A stretch of 9,558 nt of DNA, taken from contig DRPO01000004.1 of NCBI GenBank assembly GCA_011330835.1, forward strand, positions 1 through 9,558, in the 5' to 3' direction. Positions within the stretch are counted from its first letter, which is position 1. The number at the start of each line of letters is the position of its first letter. The translations under genes were made by a program, and so were the position numbers. This document shows, piece by piece, positions 6,065 through 9,558 of this stretch. This DNA comes from Gammaproteobacteria bacterium (lineage in GTDB: Bacteria; Pseudomonadota; Gammaproteobacteria; UWMA-0217). The notes beneath the pieces are model-generated. The model did no database searches. It worked only from the letters and a program-made list of their open reading frames with translations, and was not told the DNA's origin.

Positions 6065-6801
6065 CGGATCAGCCCGCCAGCACGCTGCTGGCCACGGACA
6101 TTCGCAAGCAATACAAGGGCCGTCCGGTGCTCGAAGGCATCTCCATGCAGGTTCGCAGCGGCGAAGTGGTTGGCCTGCTGGGGCCCAATGGCGCGGGCAA
6201 GACCACCTGTTTCTACATCATCGTCGGCCTGATCCGCGCCGATGGCGGCGAGGTGCGCATCGACGACCACGATCTCACCTGGCTGCCGATGCACGCCCGC
6301 GCCCGGCTCGGCCTGGGCTACCTGCCGCAGGAGGCGTCGGTCTTCCGCAAACTCTCGGTGACGCAGAACATCATGGCGGTGCTGGAGCTGCGCCGCGACC
6401 TGGATCGCAAGGGGCGTGAAGAAAAACTGGCGTCGCTGCTGGATGAGTTGCAGATCGAGCACATCAAGGACAGTCTGGGCATGAGCCTGTCCGGCGGCGA
6501 GCGGCGCCGGGTGGAGATCGCGCGGGCGCTGGCGACCGAGCCGCGATTCATTCTGCTGGACGAGCCGTTCGCCGGCGTCGATCCGATTTCAGTGCTGGAT
6601 ATCCAGCGGATTGTCACGCATCTCTGCGATCGCGGCATCGGCGTGCTGATTACCGATCACAACGTTCGCGAGACGCTTGGCATCTGCTCGCGGGGCTACA
6701 TCCTGCACGATGGCAAGCTGATGGCGGAAGGCGCGCCGGAGGCGTTGCTCGCGGACGAAAATGTCAAGCGATTTTACCTCGGAGAGAACTTCTCTTTGTA
6801 G
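6061..6801 (+). CDS. lptB: LPS export ABC transporter ATP-binding protein LptB
   Basis: Cytoplasmic ATPase of the LptB2FG complex that drives extraction of lipopolysaccharide from the inner membrane. The 246 residues compare with 241 in E. coli. All ABC motifs are intact: Walker A GPNGAGKTT (41-49), Q-loop Q90 in YLPQE, signature LSGGERRR (143-150), Walker B ILLDEP (164-169) with catalytic E168, the D-loop AGVDP, and switch histidine H200 in ITDHNVRE. The LptB-type phrases YLPQEASVFRKLSV and CSRGYILHDG are present. The ATG overlaps the lptA TGA. The stop is at 6799-6801; a weak AT-rich hairpin (6783-6795) and a T-rich stretch follow, which may slow but probably do not fully stop transcription into rpoN. 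Confidence 0.97.
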   Translation: MTDQPASTLLATDIRKQYKGRPVLEGISMQVRSGEVVGLLGPNGAGKTTCFYIIVGLIRADGGEVRIDDHDLTWLPMHARARLGLGYLPQEASVFRKLSVTQNIMAVLELRRDLDRKGREEKLASLLDELQIEHIKDSLGMSLSGGERRRVEIARALATEPRFILLDEPFAGVDPISVLDIQRIVTHLCDRGIGVLITDHNVRETLGICSRGYILHDGKLMAEGAPEALLADENVKRFYLGENFSL

Positions 6802-6833
6802 ATTTTTGTCAGTTTTGATGGATCTCTCACGCT

Positions 6834-6851
6834 TTGGCATGAGCATTGCTT
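6834..6851 (+). promoter_or_regulatory. Putative sigma-54 (-24/-12) promoter upstream of rpoN
   Basis: The sequence TTGGCATGAGCATTGCTT has GG at 6836-6837 and GC at 6848-6849, exactly ten bases apart, as sigma-54 promoters require. It matches the TGGCACG-N4-TTGC(A/T) consensus at all but one informative position (T for C). Transcription would start near 6861, about 150 bases before the rpoN ATG. The activator site would be expected inside the lptB coding end and was not identified. Confidence 0.55.
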
Positions 6852-6869
6852 TGTTTGGTCGGAGAGCGG

Positions 6870-6898
6870 TTGTCCGGGGCCATGGCGGGGGGCATAAT
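6870..6898 (+). promoter_or_regulatory. Putative sigma-70 promoter of rpoN
   Basis: TTGTCC (6870-6875) and CATAAT (6893-6898) are separated by 17 bases, the best spacing, with four and five of six consensus bases. Transcription would begin near 6905, leaving a leader of about 109 bases before rpoN. This could give basal expression of rpoN, hpf and ptsN independent of the lpt cluster. Confidence 0.45.
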
Positions 6899-7013
6899 CC
6901 AGACATGCCCCATTGTTGTTTGCACCTGGAAAAGCTGCCTGGATCATGGAAGTCCGCCCAAACGATTGGCGTGTTTCTTCCGCGCCCAAGTGGTTCTTCC
7001 AGGCTGAAGGATC

Positions 7014-8474
7014 ATGCTTAAGACAGGACTCCAGCTCAAGATCGGTCAGTCGCTGACGCTGACGCCCCAGTTGCAACAGACCATCAAACTGTTGCAGTAC
7101 TCGGCGCTCGAATTACAGAACCAGGTTCGCGAAATGATCGAGCAGAACCCGCTGCTGGAGCTCGACGAGAATGAGTCCGAGCCGGTCGACCGGCTGAACG
7201 GTTCCGCCGTGGACGCCCCGGAAGATCAGCCGGTCAGCATGGAGCAGGGCGGCGCGATTCCCGATGAGTTGCCCGTCGATACGGATTGGGAGTCGGTTTA
7301 CACCAACATGCCGACCCCGCGCCCAACGGCCTCCGACAGCGACATCTCCGGGATGCTGGAAAACATCGGCGGCTCGGAAACCAGTCTGCGCGAGCACCTG
7401 CTGGAGCAGCTGGATCTGACGCCCCTGTCCGATGTGGACAAGGTCATTGGCCAGGCCATTATCGATGGCGTCAGGGACGATGGCTATCTGGGCGAAAGCC
7501 TGGAGGATTTGCTGGATTGCCTGCGCAAGGAGCTGGACCCGGATCTGTCCCTGGCGGAGATCGAGGCGGTTCGGAAGTTCATCATGCGTTTCGATCCCGT
7601 GGGTTGCGCCTCGCTCGATCTGCGTGAAAACCTGTTGCTGCAAGTCGATCTGCTCGACTCGGATTCCGAGGCCGTGGCGCATGCGAAACTGATTCTCGAC
7701 CGGTTCTTCCCGGAGCTGGAAAAACAGAACCTCAAGCGGCTGGTGAGCCGGAGCCGATTGACCGCGCAACAGGTGGAAGCGGCGCTGGACCTGATCCGCA
7801 CGCTCACCCCCCGCCCCGGCTCGGCGATTGGCGCCGCGACCGCGGATTACGTCAAGCCCGACGTCTTCGTGGTGCAGCACAACGGTCGTTGGGTGGCCAT
7901 GCTGAATCCGGAAGTCTCCCCGCAGCTGCGGATCCACCCGTACTACTCGTCACTGGTCAAGCGTGGGGATGGCAGCGACCAGAACAAGTACATCAAGGAT
8001 CATCTTCAGGAGGCGCGCTGGTTTCTCAAGAGCATCCAGAGTCGCAACGACACCATTCTCAAGGTCGCCGAGGTCATCGTCGACAAGCAACAGGAATTTT
8101 TCGAGCGCGGCGAGGAGGCCATGCGACCAATGATCCTGCGGGACGTCGCGGAAGTGGTCGAGATGCACGAGTCCACGATTTCCCGGGTCACTTCGAGCAA
8201 ATACATGCTAACCCCACGTGGGTTGTTGAGTTTCAAGTACTTTTTCTCCAGCCAGCTCGGCAAGTCCGATGGCGGGAACACCTCGGCGACCGCGATCCGC
8301 GCCGTGATCCGCAGCCTGATCGAGCAGGAAAACCGACAAAAGCCCTTGAGCGACAGTAAAATAACCACTATCTTACTTAATGAGAAGGGAATAAAAGTAG
8401 CGCGTCGAACCGTCGCTAAATACAGGGAGGCCATGCAGATTCCACCGTCGAGCGAAAGGAAAAGAATTGCCTGA
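7014..8474 (+). CDS. rpoN: RNA polymerase sigma-54 factor
   Basis: Alternative sigma factor that binds -24/-12 promoters and needs ATP-using activators for open-complex formation. It has 486 residues (E. coli 477). Region I is the Gln/Leu-rich N-terminus with LTPQLQQTIKLLQ (16-28) and EQNPLLEL (43-50). Region II is acidic and variable (about 51-120). Region III holds the core-binding part, a helix-turn-helix (about 377-403, DVAEVVEMHESTISRVTSSK) and the invariant RpoN box ARRTVAKYRE (463-472). The start at 7014 gives the canonical N-terminus KTGLQLKIGQ; the AAGGA just before it (7007-7011) is spaced tightly. It follows lptB by 212 bases, a gap holding two promoter candidates. No paralogue is visible in the window. 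Confidence 0.98.
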   Translation: MLKTGLQLKIGQSLTLTPQLQQTIKLLQYSALELQNQVREMIEQNPLLELDENESEPVDRLNGSAVDAPEDQPVSMEQGGAIPDELPVDTDWESVYTNMPTPRPTASDSDISGMLENIGGSETSLREHLLEQLDLTPLSDVDKVIGQAIIDGVRDDGYLGESLEDLLDCLRKELDPDLSLAEIEAVRKFIMRFDPVGCASLDLRENLLLQVDLLDSDSEAVAHAKLILDRFFPELEKQNLKRLVSRSRLTAQQVEAALDLIRTLTPRPGSAIGAATADYVKPDVFVVQHNGRWVAMLNPEVSPQLRIHPYYSSLVKRGDGSDQNKYIKDHLQEARWFLKSIQSRNDTILKVAEVIVDKQQEFFERGEEAMRPMILRDVAEVVEMHESTISRVTSSKYMLTPRGLLSFKYFFSSQLGKSDGGNTSATAIRAVIRSLIEQENRQKPLSDSKITTILLNEKGIKVARRTVAKYREAMQIPPSSERKRIA

Positions 8475-8772
8475 TAACCTGGTATTTCGCCTGAGACATC
8501 ATCCGCCGGCTTTTTTCCGGCTCGCTCCCCTTCAATCTGCTTTTCCTTCCGTTTTCTCCGTCATTCATTTCAGAGCCTTCGGCGACGCGCCGGAGGTTGT
8601 CACGCCGGTTTCCTCATTTGGCTTCGGGCGCCCGCGGTGCGGGAGCCGGGAGACGAACGAGGCGTTCTTCCCTCCTTTGCTTCGACGCAAGCTGTTGAAT
8701 CCAGACATGCGAATAGCCGCTTCGCGTGAAGCGCCAAGGTGGGTTCCCATACAATCGAAAAGGAGATCTGTT
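8475..8772 (+). other. 298-bp gap between rpoN and hpf
   Basis: No gene is supported. The frame upstream of hpf is open back into rpoN, but its translation is low-complexity and unlike the family. Small hairpins are possible at 8631-8643 (CCCGC/GCGGG) and 8718-8733 (CGCTTC/GAAGCG with a GCGT loop). I found no convincing terminator and no promoter with both boxes. A leader controlling hpf separately from rpoN is possible. Confidence 0.6.
8762..8765 (+). promoter_or_regulatory. Strong ribosome binding site of hpf
   Basis: GGAG within AAAAGGAGAT lies seven bases before the ATG at 8773. This is the best Shine-Dalgarno match in the window and rules out longer in-frame starts for hpf. Confidence 0.75.
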
Positions 8773-9111
8773 ATGCAGTTAACCCTGACCGGACATCATG
8801 TCGATATCACCGATTCCTTGCGCGCCTATGTCAAGGACAAGTTCAAGCGTCTGGATCGGCATTTCGATCGAGTGCTGGACAGCCACGTTGTGCTGACTGT
8901 AGAAAAACTCCGCCACAAGGCCGAGGCCGCCATTCGCGTCAGCGGCGGTCGGCTGTTCGCGGACAGCGAGCACGAGGATATGTACGCGGCGATTGATTTA
9001 CTTATCGACAAGCTGGATCGGCAAGTGGTAAAACACAAGGAGAAAGCAACCAACCATCACCGGAACCACAATGAAGGTTCCCACCGTTACCAAGCCTCTA
9101 TGTTGAACTGA
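8773..9111 (+). CDS. hpf: Ribosome hibernation promoting factor, short type
   Basis: Cytoplasmic factor that binds the 30S decoding region in stationary phase, blocks tRNA and mRNA sites and promotes inactive ribosome dimers. It has 112 residues; the conserved HPF/YfiA domain spans about 1-93, with TGHHVDITDSLRAYV near the start and HEDMYAAIDLLIDKL at 67-81 followed by basic RQVVKHKEK. It lacks the C-terminal dimerisation domain of long HPF, so it is the gammaproteobacterial short form that would work with RMF. A tail of about 17 residues beyond the 95-residue E. coli protein is rich in His and Asn (NHHRNHNEGSH). The start is fixed by the GGAG at 8762-8765. Its TGA overlaps the ptsN ATG by one base (TGATG). 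Confidence 0.95.
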   Translation: MQLTLTGHHVDITDSLRAYVKDKFKRLDRHFDRVLDSHVVLTVEKLRHKAEAAIRVSGGRLFADSEHEDMYAAIDLLIDKLDRQVVKHKEKATNHHRNHNEGSHRYQASMLN

Positions 9112-9558
9112 TGAATCTGGCGACACTGATTTCCCCCGAAGCGGTAGCCGGCCTGGAAAGCGTTTCGAGCAAGAAACGCTCTCTGGAGCAACTGGCCGCG
9201 CTGCTTGTCGATGTCAATCCCCAGCTCAGGCCCGCCGAGGTGTTCGACGCCTTGATGGAGCGTGAGCGACTGGGCTCCACGGCTCTGGGGAAAGGTGTCG
9301 CCATTCCTCACGCGCGCCTGCCCGATCTGGACAGGGCCAGCATTGCCATTATCAAGATGGACAAGGGCATCGACTTCGATGCGCCAGACGGGCGCCCGGT
9401 CGATGTGCTGGTTGCGCTGGTGGTGCCCGATGAGGCGAATGAGGAACATCTGCGGATTCTCGCATCGCTGGCGGAACTGGCGTCGGACGATGATTTTCTC
9501 GCCCGTTTCCGGGCGCGGCAGGGTAACGCCGCGCTCTATGATCTGCTGCGCCAGTATC
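9111..9558 (+). CDS. ptsN: Nitrogen PTS enzyme IIA (EIIA-Ntr), 3'-truncated by the window
   Basis: Phosphocarrier of the nitrogen-related phosphotransferase system; in E. coli it regulates potassium transport and links nitrogen and carbon status rather than importing sugar. About 149 residues are visible, against 163 in E. coli, so only the last few are missing. The fold is EIIA of the fructose/mannitol type: an N-terminal MNLATLISPEAV, then ERLGSTALGKGVAIPHAR with the phosphorylated histidine at H67, followed by GIDFDAPDGRPVDVLVALVVP and a C-terminal helix ending LYDLLRQY at the edge. The ATG at 9111 overlaps the hpf stop, indicating translational coupling. In related genomes rapZ and the NPr gene follow; they would lie beyond the window. 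Confidence 0.96.
   Translation, partial: MNLATLISPEAVAGLESVSSKKRSLEQLAALLVDVNPQLRPAEVFDALMERERLGSTALGKGVAIPHARLPDLDRASIAIIKMDKGIDFDAPDGRPVDVLVALVVPDEANEEHLRILASLAELASDDDFLARFRARQGNAALYDLLRQY

Noticed and set aside
6783..6806. Terminator at the end of lptB
   Set aside because: The 5-bp AGAGA/TCTCT stem is AT-rich and the T-tract is interrupted, too weak to call.
6966..6981. Second -24/-12-like sequence before rpoN (TTGGCGTGTTTCTTCC)
   Set aside because: The near-invariant GC at -12 is CC, so it is unlikely to be a working sigma-54 promoter.
8513..8530. GCCGG-T6-CCGGC as a terminator after rpoN
   Set aside because: The T residues are in the loop, and no T-tract follows the stem on either strand.
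6896..8710. Thirteen-base repeat AATCCAGACATGC at 6896-6908 and 8698-8710, both upstream of genes
   Set aside because: One shared 13-mer is about what chance gives in a 9.5-kb window, and no flanking similarity or symmetry supports a shared site.
8750..8755. TACAAT as a -10 box for hpf
   Set aside because: No -35 match at 16-18 bases, and the start would fall inside the ribosome binding site.
8467..8772. In-frame upstream extension of hpf from a TTG inside rpoN
   Set aside because: The extension adds about 100 low-complexity residues unlike HPF, while a strong GGAG precedes the ATG at 8773.

Overview
This is a GC-rich chromosomal window from a gammaproteobacterium. The gene order yrbG-kdsD-kdsC-lptC-lptA-lptB-rpoN-hpf-ptsN is the one known from Escherichia coli and relatives. 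The GC-rich codon use, a PntB/YgiM-type pair upstream and palindromic intergenic repeats suggest a non-enteric lineage. The sequence alone does not settle genus. Every recognisable gene is on the + strand.

Layout. The window opens inside pntB (1-935, membrane transhydrogenase beta subunit, 5' end missing). A YgiM-like membrane-anchored SH3/coiled-coil protein follows (969-1631). Next is an 879-bp stretch without a convincing gene (1632-2510). It holds two 30-bp palindromic repeats in opposite orientation, a strong intrinsic terminator facing the minus strand beside other hairpins (a possible small-RNA 3' end), a very GC-rich palindromic cluster, and a TATAAT box just before yrbG. From 2511 to 6801 runs a very compact cluster: cation/Ca2+ exchanger (yrbG), two Kdo-pathway enzymes (kdsD, kdsC) and three LPS-transport proteins (lptC, lptA, lptB). 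Most junctions overlap by 4-11 bases. After a 212-bp gap with a good -24/-12 (sigma-54) promoter match and a sigma-70-type match comes rpoN (7014-8474), then a 298-bp leader, hpf (8773-9111) and ptsN (9111 to the window end, truncated).

How it works together. KdsD makes arabinose 5-phosphate for Kdo synthesis and KdsC dephosphorylates Kdo 8-phosphate. LptB powers LPS extraction, while LptC and LptA form the periplasmic bridge to the outer membrane. rpoN, hpf and ptsN form the usual nitrogen/stress regulatory block.

The gene content is conserved housekeeping, and I see no new multi-gene system. The items most worth a second look are a proline replacing the catalytic histidine of KdsD (P189), a sigma-54 promoter match directly upstream of the sigma-54 gene, and the structured 1632-2510 intergenic region with its minus-strand terminator.
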